Shown: positions 17,566 through 25,605, numbered from the stretch's first letter. The stretch: DNA of 64,000 nt from Nevskia soli DSM 19509 (GCF_000711955.1 NZ_JONR01000030.1:1-64000); one strand, 5' to 3'. The notes: generated by a model not told the origin, from the letters alone. Made by a program: numbers and translations.

Positions 17566-19278
17566 TCAGCGCAATTCGCGCCGCAGTATCTTGCCCACCG
17601 GCGACTTCGGCAAACCGTCCCGGAACTCGATCAGCTTCGGCACCTTGTACCCGGTGAGATTATGCTTGCAATGCTCCCGCAGGATCTCGACGGTGAGATT
17701 CGGATCCTTCTTGACCACGAACACCTTCACCGCCTCGCCGGTCTTGGCATCGGGCACGCCGATGCACGCCACTTCCATCACGCCGGGATGCAGCGCCACC
17801 ACGTTCTCGATCTCGTTCGGATAGACGTTGAAGCCGGACACCAGGATCATGTCCTTCTTGCGGTCGACGATCTTGAAGTAGCCCTTCTCGTCCATCACGG
17901 CGATGTCGCCGGTGCGCAGGTAGCCGTCCGCGGTGAAGCTCTTGGCGTTCTCCTCCGGCTTGTTCCAGTAGCCGCGCATCACCTGCGGACCCTTCACGCA
18001 GAGTTCGCCGGGCTTGCCGATCTCCACCACCTTGTCGTCGTCATCGCGCAGCGAGACATACGTCGAAGGCAGCGGAATGCCGATGCTGCCGTTCCACTCG
18101 GGCTTGTCCAGCGGCGAGAAGCACACGCCGGGCGAGGTCTCGCTGAGGCCGTAGCCTTCGGTAAGGGCGACGCCGGTGACTTTCTGCCACTTCTCCGCCA
18201 CCGCCTGCTGCACGGCGGCGCCGCCGCCGACGGTGAATTTGAGCGCCTTGAAGTCCACCTCGGCGAAGCCGGGTGTGTTGAGCAGGCCGTTGAACAGGGT
18301 GTTGACGCCGGTGAAGGCGGTGAGCTTCGACGCGGCCAGTTCCTTGACGAAGCCGGGCATGTCGCGCGGATTGGCGATGAGGATGTTCTTGCCGCCGACG
18401 CGCAGGAACAGCAGGCAATTCACCGTCAGCGCGAAGATGTGGTACAGCGGCAGGGCGGTGACGACGATGTCCTTGCCCTCGTTCAGCATCGGCCCGATCC
18501 AGGCGTGCATCTGCACCAGGTTGGAGACCATGTTGCCGTGGGTCAGGGTGGCGCCCTTGGACAGGCCGGTGGTGCCGCCGGTGTACTGCAGGAAGGCCAC
18601 GTCCTCGTGCGTCAGGGTGACGCGGTGATAAGGCTGCGCCTTGCCGCGCGCCAGGGCGGTGCGGAACGGCACGGTACCCGGAATGTTCCAGGCCGGCACC
18701 ATCTTCTTCACCCGCTTCACGGCGAAGTTGGTGATGAGGCCCTTGGGGAAGCCGAACAGATCCCCCACCTGGGTGGTGATGACGGCTTCCAGCGGCACCT
18801 TGTCGATCACTTCCTGCAGGGTGATGGCGACGTTTTCGATGATGACGATGGCGCGCGCCGCCGAGTCCTTCAGCTGGTGCTCCAGCTCGCGCGGGGTGTA
18901 GAGCGGATTGACGTTGACCACCACCATGCCGGCGCGCAGTACGCCGAACACCGCGACGGGGTATTGCAGCAGGTTGGGCATCATCAGGGCGACGCGGTCG
19001 CCCTTGTTCAGGCCCAGCACGTTCTGCAGGTAGGAAGCGAAGTCCTGCGACAGGCGGTCGATGTCGTCGTAGCTGAGGCACACGCCCATGTTTTCAAAGG
19101 CGGGCAGCTCGCGGAACTTGTCGCAGCTGGCTTCCAGCACCTGGGCCAGCGAAGCATAGGCGCTGGAATCGATGTCCGAGGGTACGCCCTTCATGTACCC
19201 GCCCAGCCAGATGCGCTCACCTTCGGCTTGATTCACCTTGCTCTCCCCACCATCGGCTGGATTTGTTGGATTCGGCAT
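17566..19278 (-). CDS. fadD: Long-chain fatty-acid--CoA ligase
   Basis: 570 residues, ANL superfamily. The AMP-binding P-loop is YTGGTTGLSKGATLTHGN, followed by EGYGLSETSPGV, YLRTGDIAVMDEKGYFKIVDRKKDMI (the conserved Asp and hinge) and the C-terminal lysine motif PKSPVGKILRRELR. The MKGVPSDID start region is the usual FadD N-terminus; here it is preceded by about 28 extra residues, so translation might begin at an internal Met. It activates long-chain fatty acids to acyl-CoA at the inner face of the membrane for beta-oxidation. Confidence 0.93.
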   Translation of the reverse strand: MPNPTNPADGGESKVNQAEGERIWLGGYMKGVPSDIDSSAYASLAQVLEASCDKFRELPAFENMGVCLSYDDIDRLSQDFASYLQNVLGLNKGDRVALMMPNLLQYPVAVFGVLRAGMVVVNVNPLYTPRELEHQLKDSAARAIVIIENVAITLQEVIDKVPLEAVITTQVGDLFGFPKGLITNFAVKRVKKMVPAWNIPGTVPFRTALARGKAQPYHRVTLTHEDVAFLQYTGGTTGLSKGATLTHGNMVSNLVQMHAWIGPMLNEGKDIVVTALPLYHIFALTVNCLLFLRVGGKNILIANPRDMPGFVKELAASKLTAFTGVNTLFNGLLNTPGFAEVDFKALKFTVGGGAAVQQAVAEKWQKVTGVALTEGYGLSETSPGVCFSPLDKPEWNGSIGIPLPSTYVSLRDDDDKVVEIGKPGELCVKGPQVMRGYWNKPEENAKSFTADGYLRTGDIAVMDEKGYFKIVDRKKDMILVSGFNVYPNEIENVVALHPGVMEVACIGVPDAKTGEAVKVFVVKKDPNLTVEILREHCKHNLTGYKVPKLIEFRDGLPKSPVGKILRRELR

Positions 19279-19385
19279 GCCCCGCGCAGCGCCGTTGGTG
19301 CGCGGTTGTGGCTGGTTTTTGAATGTCTCGGATTATAGGGAAAAAGCGCCGGGGCACTAGTCCCCATTCACGTCGACAACGAAGC

Positions 19386-19416
19386 AGCCCGGCAAGCACG
19401 CAGTGCCGGCCGGGCT
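19386..19416 (-). terminator. Hairpin after the BrkB-like gene
   Basis: Arms AGCCCGGC (19386-19393) and GCCGGGCT (19409-19416), located just past the stop of the gene at 19426-20742. Only a weak T-rich tail follows on the minus strand. Confidence 0.5.
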
Positions 19417-19425
19417 CCTTTCCTG

Positions 19426-20742
19426 CTAGGAGCTTCCCTGGCCGCCGTCCCGCAACAGCCAGTCGCGCAGGCTGGGTGCCGGCACGCTGCCGGCCCGGTT
19501 CTCCAGCTCGCGGACATAGGCCAGCACCTGCCGGTCCTGCGGGCCGTGGGCGAGCGACTCCGGCGCATCGCCGCGCGACCACAGCCACAGCTGGGTCACG
19601 CTGTAGGACGCCAGGTCCCGGGCCGGCAGCAGCTTGCGGCCCGGCTGCACCTCGGCCAGCACGTCCCGCAGCAGCAGGCCCTTGACGGTGCGCTCCAGAT
19701 GTTCGCCCGGCACCGCCAGCTGGCGCCGCAGCTCCTCGAAACCCAGCGGCGCCTCCCCCGCCAGGAAGCGCCGGCCGACCTGGGCCATCAGGCGCAGAGC
19801 CAGGAACTCCGACTCCCGGCTCGACGGCGGCGCCGGCTCGGCGGTGCCGGGCAGGAAGCTGGGATATTGCACATAGAAGGCCAGGCGACAGCCCATCAGG
19901 ATGATCAGCCAGCCGACGTAGATCCACAACAGCAGCACGATGATGATGGCGAAGCCGGAATAGATCGCCTTGTAGTTGGCATTGGCGACGAAGGTGGCGA
20001 AGGCGACGCTGGCGCTCTGCCAGACCAGGCCGCCGAACAGGCCGCCGATGGCCGCCGCCCTCATCTGCACCCGGGTGTTGGGGATGTAGGCGTAGACGAA
20101 GCCGAGCACGCCAATGATCAGCAGATAGGGCACCATCTTGGTCAGGAACAGGATGACGGCGCCGAAGGGCTCGATCGCCATCACGTCCATCACCATGTGG
20201 TTGCTGCGCGCCGAGGCGGTCAGGCCGATGGCGGCAAACACCACCATGGGGCCGATCAGCAACACCACGAGGTATTCACTGAAGCGCTTGCTGAAGCCGC
20301 GGCTGCCGCCGATCTTCCAGATGAAATTGAAACTGCCCTCGACCTTGGTGATCATCGACACGGCGGTGTAGATCAGCATGACCACACCGAGGAAGCCCAG
20401 CACGCCGACCTGCATGTTGTCGACAAAGCCGATCAGGTGCTGCGAGATCACCGCCGCCTGGTCGCCCAACGGGCGCAGCAGCTGCTCCAGCACCGGCTCC
20501 ATGCTGTCATGCACCCCCAGGGCTTTGAGCACGGAGAAAGCCAGGGCCAGCAGGGGGGCCAGAGACAGCAGGGTGGTATAGACCAGGCTCATCGCGCGCA
20601 GCGAGATCTCGCCCTCCGCCATGTCCCGCGCCAGGGCCATGGCGTAGCGCGACACGTGCAGGGCGTAGCGGCCGAGGCGCGAGCCCGGCTCGGTGGTCCA
20701 CACCCACTGGTGCAGGCGCTGGTAATACGCGTTGGAAATCAA
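19426..20742 (-). CDS. YihY/BrkB-family membrane protein (UPF0761-like)
   Basis: 438 residues. Six membrane segments lie between residues about 40 and 300, with family motifs SLVYTTLLSLAPLLAL, MLIYTAVSMITKVEGSFNFIW and LWIYVGWLIILMGC. A cytoplasmic C-terminal winged-helix-like region follows, as in the RNase-BN-misnamed YihY family. I place the start at a TTG (20740-20742) because it is preceded by AGGAG with seven-base spacing and gives the usual ISNAYYQRLHQW opening. The open frame upstream to 20961 has ATG codons but encodes an unrelated low-complexity stretch. The true function of the family is unsettled; it is not the tRNA nuclease once proposed. Confidence 0.85.
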   Translation of the reverse strand: MISNAYYQRLHQWVWTTEPGSRLGRYALHVSRYAMALARDMAEGEISLRAMSLVYTTLLSLAPLLALAFSVLKALGVHDSMEPVLEQLLRPLGDQAAVISQHLIGFVDNMQVGVLGFLGVVMLIYTAVSMITKVEGSFNFIWKIGGSRGFSKRFSEYLVVLLIGPMVVFAAIGLTASARSNHMVMDVMAIEPFGAVILFLTKMVPYLLIIGVLGFVYAYIPNTRVQMRAAAIGGLFGGLVWQSASVAFATFVANANYKAIYSGFAIIIVLLLWIYVGWLIILMGCRLAFYVQYPSFLPGTAEPAPPSSRESEFLALRLMAQVGRRFLAGEAPLGFEELRRQLAVPGEHLERTVKGLLLRDVLAEVQPGRKLLPARDLASYSVTQLWLWSRGDAPESLAHGPQDRQVLAYVRELENRAGSVPAPSLRDWLLRDGGQGSS

Positions 20743-21071
20743 GGCGTCGCTCCTGGCGTGCCCCGATTGTCGCGGCGCGGGCCGGCGCTGTCCATGCGGC
20801 GGCCGCGGCGTGCCGAAACCCATGGCGGCGGTCGTCGGCGCAGCCGGGGGAAGAGTTGCTCTTGCGCGACCAAGCAGTAGTACCAAATGGTACGAAAAAT
20901 GTACCGATTCGCCTGAAACACACCCGGTCCGTACTTCAGGGCGGGGATTACCGCCACTCAAACACCCTTATGCCATCTATTAATTGCATAAGTGATTAAA
21001 TTTTCATTACTTTTCGACATTTACACCACGCACTGTCTTGGTGCCGTTCGTCGGCCGACCTTTCCCCTGCC
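20743..21071. other. Long upstream region between BrkB-like gene and phasin promoter
   Basis: No gene with family support. From about 20960 the sequence becomes AT-rich (TTAATTGCATAAGTGATTAA and similar), unlike the surrounding GC-rich DNA, which suggests regulatory sequence for the divergent genes. Confidence 0.4.
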
Positions 21072-21099
21072 TTGACATGAATCCCCCGGCAGCTATGAT
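21072..21099 (+). promoter_or_regulatory. Sigma-70 promoter of the phasin gene
   Basis: TTGACA (21072-21077), a 16-base spacer, then TATGAT (21094-21099): a near-consensus housekeeping promoter. It lies 77 bases before the phasin start codon and explains strong expression expected for a granule coat protein. Confidence 0.75.
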
Positions 21100-21105
21100 G
21101 CATTG

Positions 21106-21134
21106 CACCATTTGTTGCGTTGCAGCAAACGGTG
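21106..21134. promoter_or_regulatory. Palindromic TGC/GCA-rich operator candidate
   Basis: Arms CACCATTTGTTGC (21106-21118) and GCAGCAAACGGTG (21122-21134) match at 11 of 13 positions. The position, directly downstream of the -10 box, fits a repressor site. TGC-rich sites are known targets of the PhaR repressor at phasin genes in PHA-producing proteobacteria; that PhaR acts here is inference. Confidence 0.5.
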
Positions 21135-21175
21135 TCGCCCGCCAAGTTCAACCGCCATTTGTGGAGTAGATAAAA

Positions 21176-21631
21176 ATGAGTCTTCAGACTGTTGTCGATG
21201 ATGTGAAGGGTCGCGTCGAGACGCTGACCACCCAGGGGCAGAAGGTCGCGCAGATCTCGCTGGACACCCTGAAGCAGAGCGGCGAAATCGTCGCCGACAA
21301 ATTCCAGACCCTGGTCAAGACCGAATCCGCCGCCGCCAAGGAACTGTACACCGTCACCAAGCTGAGCTTCGACAAGGCCATCGCCGACGGCTTCAAGGCC
21401 TTCACCGCCGCGCCGATCAGCTACCTGCCGCCGAAGGACAAGTTCATCACCGTGTACACCGACACCGTGACTCTGGTCAGCGCCACCGGCGACGAGCTGT
21501 ACAAGACCTTCAAGACCGGCTTCAGCAGCATCCAGGCCGAGCTGAAGGGCGAAGCCGCCCCGGTGAAGAAGGTCAAGGCCGCCGCCAAGAAGGCGACCGG
21601 CGCCGCGAAGAAGGCCGCCAAGGCCGTCTAA
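21176..21631 (+). CDS. Phasin-family protein (PHA granule associated)
   Basis: 151 residues, almost entirely helical and amphipathic. The middle part (QTLVKTESAAAKELYTVTKLSFDKA) resembles the phasin_2 family, and the last 25 residues are an alanine/lysine-rich tail with KKA repeats like those of PhaF-type or histone H1-like proteins, which may bind DNA. Phasins coat polyhydroxyalkanoate granules. A strong promoter and palindrome precede it and a good terminator follows, so it is a single-gene transcript. No PHA synthase is visible in the window. Confidence 0.8.
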   Translation: MSLQTVVDDVKGRVETLTTQGQKVAQISLDTLKQSGEIVADKFQTLVKTESAAAKELYTVTKLSFDKAIADGFKAFTAAPISYLPPKDKFITVYTDTVTLVSATGDELYKTFKTGFSSIQAELKGEAAPVKKVKAAAKKATGAAKKAAKAV

Positions 21632-21664
21632 CGACGCATTGCCGGCGCAAGCCGAAGATGACCG

Positions 21665-21698
21665 GGGGCTGCGGCGCAACAGCGTCGTGGCCCCTTTT
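21665..21698 (+). terminator. Rho-independent terminator of the phasin gene
   Basis: A 12-base-pair stem including G-T pairs (21665-21676 with 21683-21694) starting GGGGC and closing GCCCC, followed by TTTT at 21695-21698. It begins 34 bases after the phasin stop. Confidence 0.75.
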
Positions 21699-21759
21699 AC
21701 GTAGGGCCGGATTGCCGCTTGATCGAAGCACCCGGCCGAGGATCACAGGATCCGAAGAC

Positions 21760-22050
21760 ATGAAACTATCCGCCAAGCTGCCCCTCGGGAGAGTACACGT
21801 GGAACATCTGCTGGAGCGCGCCATCGACAGCGTCGGCCAGATCGCGATGCACGAGGCCGGCGCGCTGGACAATCACCTGCTCGCCCTGCGCGAGCGCTGG
21901 GCCGTGGCGCGCAAGGCGCGCGGCGTCGGCGAGCTGTTGCGCGACCAGATCGACCTGCTGCCGGCGACCCGCCTGCGCCTGGCCGAAGACCATGAGCTGC
22001 GCCTGAAGCTGTGGCGCGGCCTGGCGCGCCGCTTCAACAACGCGGCCTAG
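21760..22050 (+). CDS. Small helical protein of unknown function
   Basis: 96 residues from the ATG at 21760, which has AGGA about ten bases upstream. The sequence is helical and rich in Ala, Leu and Arg (VEHLLERAIDSVGQIAMHEAG, LRERWAVARKARGVGELLRDQ). It ends ARRFNNAA and overlaps the convergent DUF6489 gene by four bases. Its position next to the phasin suggests a granule- or envelope-associated role, but I recognise no family. Confidence 0.5.
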   Translation: MKLSAKLPLGRVHVEHLLERAIDSVGQIAMHEAGALDNHLLALRERWAVARKARGVGELLRDQIDLLPATRLRLAEDHELRLKLWRGLARRFNNAA

Positions 22051-22439
22051 TCGTTCGTTTCATCCGCGGCCGGCAGCGCCGTCGGCTCCCCCACCTGCTG
22101 CTTCCTTCCCTTCGCCGCCGCGCGCGACCTCGACTTGGCCGCGGCGCCGCGCGCCCTGGCGCGCTTCTTCGGGGCGGCCGCCTCCGCTTCCTCCGGCTCC
22201 GGCGACATGCCGGGCGCGCGCGCCTTGGCCGCCGCCACGAACTTCTTCCAGGCGCCGCTGTTGCGGATGGTCTGCAGGTTGTCCTTGACGAAACTGGCCG
22301 GGTCGAAGCTTTCGCTTGCCGCACCCAGCTTCTCACGCAGGAACTGCAGTATGTCCTCCTGCAGTCCGGCCACATCCGGCAACCCGAGGAAGCGGCGCAG
22401 CTCTTCGGGCTTCACGTCGATTTCGATCTTGATCTGCAT
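22047..22439 (-). CDS. DUF6489-like protein with lysine/arginine-rich tail
   Basis: 130 residues. The start MQIKIEIDVKPEELRRFLGLP followed by DVAGLQEDILQFLREKL matches the small DUF6489 group: a charged start with a PEE(L/A)R-FLGLPDV motif. Residues about 90-120 are rich in Ala, Lys and Arg (APKKRARARGAAAKSRSRA), similar in composition to the tail of the nearby phasin. The frame extends upstream, but the ATG at 22439 gives the family start. Function unknown; a role at the membrane or on granules is a guess from context. Confidence 0.7.
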   Translation of the reverse strand: MQIKIEIDVKPEELRRFLGLPDVAGLQEDILQFLREKLGAASESFDPASFVKDNLQTIRNSGAWKKFVAAAKARAPGMSPEPEEAEAAAPKKRARARGAAAKSRSRAAAKGRKQQVGEPTALPAADETND

Positions 22440-22471
22440 GGCAAGCTCCCGTTCCCGGTTGGGGAATTGAT

Positions 22472-22852
22472 TCAAGCGGCGAGGAAGAACAGCCAGAAGG
22501 TGCACACCATGCCGCCGATCCAGGCCACGGAGCGCAGGTGCGCCGCGTCGGCCAGGTACAGGATCAGATAGACCACGCGGAAGCCGATGAAGCTCAGCGC
22601 CAGGGTATCGATCCGCCCCTGCGGCGCATGCGCCAGCTGGGCGATGATCACCGCCGCGGCAAAAATGGGGAATACTTCGAAGCCGTTGAGCTGGGCCCAG
22701 TGGGCACGCTTGGCCCAACCCTGCTGCTTCTCCAGCCATTCACGCGGAGCGTGGTTGGCCTTTGGCGGCATGCGCCCGCCCATCTTGGCCAGGCCGGTGG
22801 CGAGGTAGATCAGGGCGGCAGCCGCGGCCACGCACCAGAAGGCGATTGTCAT
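22472..22852 (-). CDS. MAPEG-family membrane protein
   Basis: 126 residues with four membrane segments. The motifs AQLNGFEVFPIFAAAVIIA and FRVVYLILYLADAAHLRSVAW are characteristic of the bacterial MAPEG group (membrane-associated proteins in eicosanoid and glutathione metabolism). Bacterial members may conjugate glutathione, but many are uncharacterised. It lies 32 bases upstream of the DUF6489-like gene on the same strand, so the two may be co-transcribed. Confidence 0.88.
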   Translation of the reverse strand: MTIAFWCVAAAAALIYLATGLAKMGGRMPPKANHAPREWLEKQQGWAKRAHWAQLNGFEVFPIFAAAVIIAQLAHAPQGRIDTLALSFIGFRVVYLILYLADAAHLRSVAWIGGMVCTFWLFFLAA

Positions 22853-22877
22853 TTTTTATTTCCTCCGAACCGACAAT

Positions 22878-23142
22878 AGGGCCTGCTAGAGGCCATTTGA
22901 TCGCTGCGACGGGCGTAATTTTTGTGCAGTGCTAGGAACGACGAGCGATGTGTACTTACCGTACATGAGCGAGGAGAGACGACGCAATGCATGAAAATTA
23001 CGCCCCTCCCGAAGGGTTGCCCCCAAAATCGCGTCATGCCGCGTTTCGGCCTTGCCCATAGAGTCTATGGGCAAGCGGCCTTCGCCTTGCCTGACGCGAT
23101 TTTGGGGGCAACGCAGCGACCAAATGGCCTCTAGCAGGCCCT
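22878..23142. repeat. 265-base nested palindromic element
   Basis: Outer arms of 31 bases (22878-22908 and 23112-23142) are reverse complements with one mismatch. Inside are two further hairpins. The first has arms 22911-22922 and 22994-23005. The second has perfect 20-base arms at 23017-23036 and 23092-23111, and encloses a perfect 11-base hairpin with a one-base loop at 23052-23074. No protein-coding function is likely. The outer arms are related to the short repeat at 16917-16961, so this is an interspersed, non-autonomous repeat family. Confidence 0.9.
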
Positions 23143-23225
23143 GTCAGGTCTTGGGAGGATAGCAGCGGCTCGAAAACCGTGTAACTGGCCCGGAAGCCGG
23201 CGGATAGCGGCTCCGGGCGGCAGTA

Positions 23226-24116
23226 TCAGTCGCCCGTGAGCAGCCGCTGCGCCTCGCGATACTTGTCCGCCGTGCGCAGCACCACCTCGTCCGGCAGCGT
23301 CGGCCCGGGGGCGGTCTTGTTCCAGTCCAGGGTTTCCAGGTAGTCGCGCACGTACTGCTTGTCGAAGCTCGGCGGGCTGATGCCGGGGCGGTAGCCGGCG
23401 GCGGGCCAGAAGCGCGAGGAGTCCGGCGTCAGCACCTCGTCGATCAGGTACAAGATGCCTTTCTCGTCGATGCCGAACTCGAACTTGGTGTCGGCGATGA
23501 TGATGCCGCGGGTGGCGGCGTACTCCGAGGCTTCGCGGTACAGCGCCAGGGTGATGTCGCGCACCTGCGCCGCCAGCTGCGGCCCGATCAGGCGCTCGGT
23601 CTCGGCAAAGGAGATGTTGGCATCGTGCTCGCCCTTGGGCGCCTTGAAGGCGGGGGTGAAGATCGGCTGCGGCAGCTTGTCGGCCAGCTGCAGGCCCGGG
23701 GGCAGGGCCACGCCGCAGATTTCGCCGCTGGCCTGGTAGTCCTTCCAGCCCGAGCCGATCAGATAACCGCGGGCCACCGCTTCCACCGGCAGGGCGCGCA
23801 GCTTGCGCACCACCACGGCGCGGCCGAGGCACTGTTCTAGTTCGTCCGGCCGCAGGTGGCGGGCCAGGTCCACTTCCGAGGCAGCGAAGTGGTTGGGGAT
23901 GCGGCTTTCGAAGCGACGCATCCAGAAGGCGGTGAGCTCGGTCAGCACCTTGCCCTTGCCCGGAATGGCCCGCGGCAGCACCACGTCGAACGCGGACAGG
24001 CGGTCGGTGGTGATGATCAGCAGGTGCTCCTGCCCCAGCGCGTAGAGGTCGCGCACCTTGCCGCGGTGGATCAGCGGCAGACTTTCGATATGCGACTCGA
24101 ACAGACCTTCTTGCAT
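23226..24116 (-). CDS. purC: Phosphoribosylaminoimidazole-succinocarboxamide synthase
   Basis: 296 residues, the longer PurC form. Motifs: LPLIHRGKVRDLYALG (nucleotide-binding lysine region), TTDRLSAFDVVLP, ARGYLIGSGWKDYQ and RGIIIADTKFEFGID. It catalyses the ATP-dependent joining of aspartate to CAIR in purine synthesis. The frame stays open upstream, but the ATG at 24116 gives the family start. The nested palindromic element lies just downstream of its stop. Confidence 0.95.
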   Translation of the reverse strand: MQEGLFESHIESLPLIHRGKVRDLYALGQEHLLIITTDRLSAFDVVLPRAIPGKGKVLTELTAFWMRRFESRIPNHFAASEVDLARHLRPDELEQCLGRAVVVRKLRALPVEAVARGYLIGSGWKDYQASGEICGVALPPGLQLADKLPQPIFTPAFKAPKGEHDANISFAETERLIGPQLAAQVRDITLALYREASEYAATRGIIIADTKFEFGIDEKGILYLIDEVLTPDSSRFWPAAGYRPGISPPSFDKQYVRDYLETLDWNKTAPGPTLPDEVVLRTADKYREAQRLLTGD

Positions 24117-24145
24117 GGCCGTAGCGTTCCCGAAAATTAAGCGGA

Positions 24146-24607
24146 CTAGTTCAGCAGGTACCTGCCGGCGGTGGCGATCAGCACCACCGTGATGCCCAGG
24201 CTCAGGTTCACCGCCACCAGCTTGCGGATGGTGCCGACCTGGGCGGCCGCCAGCGCCGTGTCTCCGGCGGCGACGGCGCGCTGCAGGCGGCGGAACGGGG
24301 CGAAATAGACATGCAGGAACAGCAGCATCATGACGACGCCGATGCCCAGCATGATGTGCACCCGTACCGGCACCACCGGTAGCTCGTTCATCATCATCCA
24401 CAGGCCGCTGGCCAGGATCACCGGCAGGGCGATCAACACCCAGCGGAAGAAATTGCCCAGTACGCGCGCCCACAGGGCGGTGCGGTCGCCTGGGGGCATT
24501 TCCGCCACGGCCGGGCGCAGGCACTGATAGGCGAAGAACATGCCGCCAACCCAGAACATGGCGAACAGGACATGGAGTCCCAGGGCGACACCCATCGAAG
24601 CGAGCAT
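24146..24607 (-). CDS. CopD-like integral membrane protein
   Basis: 153 residues from the ATG at 24607 (a GTG at 24619 is possible; neither has a clear ribosome-binding site). Four membrane segments: LHVLFAMFWVGGMFF, a central VLIALPVILASGLWMMM, then VRVHIMLGIGVVMMLLFLHVY and a C-terminal LGITVVLIATAGRY. The histidine-bearing first and third helices resemble the CopD/YozB heme- or copper-associated family. It lies just upstream of purC on the same strand. Function not established. Confidence 0.7.
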   Translation of the reverse strand: MLASMGVALGLHVLFAMFWVGGMFFAYQCLRPAVAEMPPGDRTALWARVLGNFFRWVLIALPVILASGLWMMMNELPVVPVRVHIMLGIGVVMMLLFLHVYFAPFRRLQRAVAAGDTALAAAQVGTIRKLVAVNLSLGITVVLIATAGRYLLN

Positions 24608-24673
24608 AGGAAAAAACACCGGAAAGAGGCCGCCACTTTATGCAAATGAGGGCCTCCGCGCAAAAATGGCGCC

Positions 24674-24762
24674 AGTGGCCGGTGACTAGTGATTAGTGGC
24701 TAGTAAGATCAAAAGCGGGGAATGCCTTTTACCGGCCACTGACCACTAATCACTAGCCACTA
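24674..24762. repeat. Imperfect inverted repeat between divergent genes
   Basis: The segments AGTGGCCGGTGACTAGTG (from 24674) and its near complement ending at 24762 share the core CTAGTGATTAGTGG in inverted order, with shorter repeats of ACTAGTG/CACTAG inside. It spans the promoter region of the CopD-like gene and rpe. Confidence 0.6.
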
Positions 24763-24784
24763 TCTTCTGCGATAATCCGCAGCC

Positions 24785-25474
24785 ATGAGCCGCCTGCCCG
24801 CCGTCATCGCCCCCAGCATCCTTTCCGCCGACTTCGCGCGGCTGGGCGCGGAAGTGGACCGCGTCCTCGCCGACGGCGCCGACTGGGTGCATTTCGACGT
24901 GATGGACAACCATTACGTGCCCAACCTGACCATCGGCCCGATGGTGTGCGAGGCGCTGCGCAAGCACGGCGTGAAGGCCCCGATCGACGTGCATCTGATG
25001 GTCACGCCGGTGGACGAACTGGCCCAGGCCTTCGCCAAGGCCGGCGCCACCAATATCAGCTTCCACCCGGAGGCGACACAGCACATCGACCGCAGCCTGC
25101 AGGCGATCCGCGACGCCGGCTGCACCGCCGGCCTGGTGTTCAACCCGGCGACGCCGCTGGACCACCTGCGCTACGTCATGGACAAGGTCGACATGGTGCT
25201 GCTGATGTCGGTCAACCCGGGTTTCGGCGGGCAGAGCTTCATCCCCGCCGCGCTGGACAAGCTGCGCGAGGCGCGGACGCTGATCGACGCCTACGTGGCC
25301 AAGCATCCGGGCCGCGAAATCCGCCTGGAAGTGGATGGCGGCGTAAAGACCGACAATATCGGCGCCATCGCCGCCGCCGGAGCCGACACCTTTGTCGCCG
25401 GCTCGGCCATTTTCGGCGCGAAGGATTATGCGGCTACAATCCGCGCCATGCGTGAAGCGATCGCCAAGGCCTGA
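24785..25474 (+). CDS. rpe: Ribulose-phosphate 3-epimerase
   Basis: 229 residues, a TIM barrel. Motifs: APSILSADFARLGAEV, WVHFDVMDNHYVPNLTIGP (metal-binding His and Asp), VDVHLMV-like IDVHLMVTPVD, MSVNPGFGGQSF and EVDGGVKTDNIG. It interconverts ribulose 5-phosphate and xylulose 5-phosphate in the pentose phosphate pathway. The trp leader peptide begins six bases after its stop and trpE follows, an rpe-trpE order common in gammaproteobacteria, where a phosphoglycolate phosphatase gene often lies between; that gene is absent here. Confidence 0.95.
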   Translation: MSRLPAVIAPSILSADFARLGAEVDRVLADGADWVHFDVMDNHYVPNLTIGPMVCEALRKHGVKAPIDVHLMVTPVDELAQAFAKAGATNISFHPEATQHIDRSLQAIRDAGCTAGLVFNPATPLDHLRYVMDKVDMVLLMSVNPGFGGQSFIPAALDKLREARTLIDAYVAKHPGREIRLEVDGGVKTDNIGAIAAAGADTFVAGSAIFGAKDYAATIRAMREAIAKA

Positions 25475-25479
25475 GCCCG

Positions 25480-25536
25480 ATGTCCTATGCACCGGAATGG
25501 CTTTGCGCGCGCCTCAACCTCGGTTGGCGATGGTGA
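25480..25536 (+). CDS. trpL: trp operon leader peptide
   Basis: An 18-codon frame encoding MSYAPEWLCARLNLGWRW. It has three tryptophan codons, two of them in the last three positions before TGA, the layout expected of an attenuation leader peptide. AAGG lies nine bases before its ATG, inside the 3' end of rpe. It sits 69 bases upstream of trpE. Translational stalling at the Trp codons would couple tryptophan supply to trpE expression. Confidence 0.75.
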   Translation: MSYAPEWLCARLNLGWRW

Positions 25537-25571
25537 CGTCCAGGCCCCTGTAGCCCTGACCGAACGTCCCT

Positions 25572-25587
25572 GCCCGCCTTTGCGGGC
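25572..25587 (+). promoter_or_regulatory. Hairpin in trpE leader
   Basis: A six-base-pair GC stem (GCCCGC / GCGGGC) with a CTTT loop between the leader peptide and trpE. No T-run follows, so it is not a canonical attenuator-terminator; it may act with upstream sequence in an alternative structure. Confidence 0.45.
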
Positions 25588-25605
25588 GCTGCACCCGAGC
25601 AAAAG

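Noticed and set aside
22849..23037. 62-codon frame in the nested palindromic element
   Set aside because: It is made of the repeat arms and hairpins; such frames recur wherever the repeat does and have no ribosome-binding site of note.
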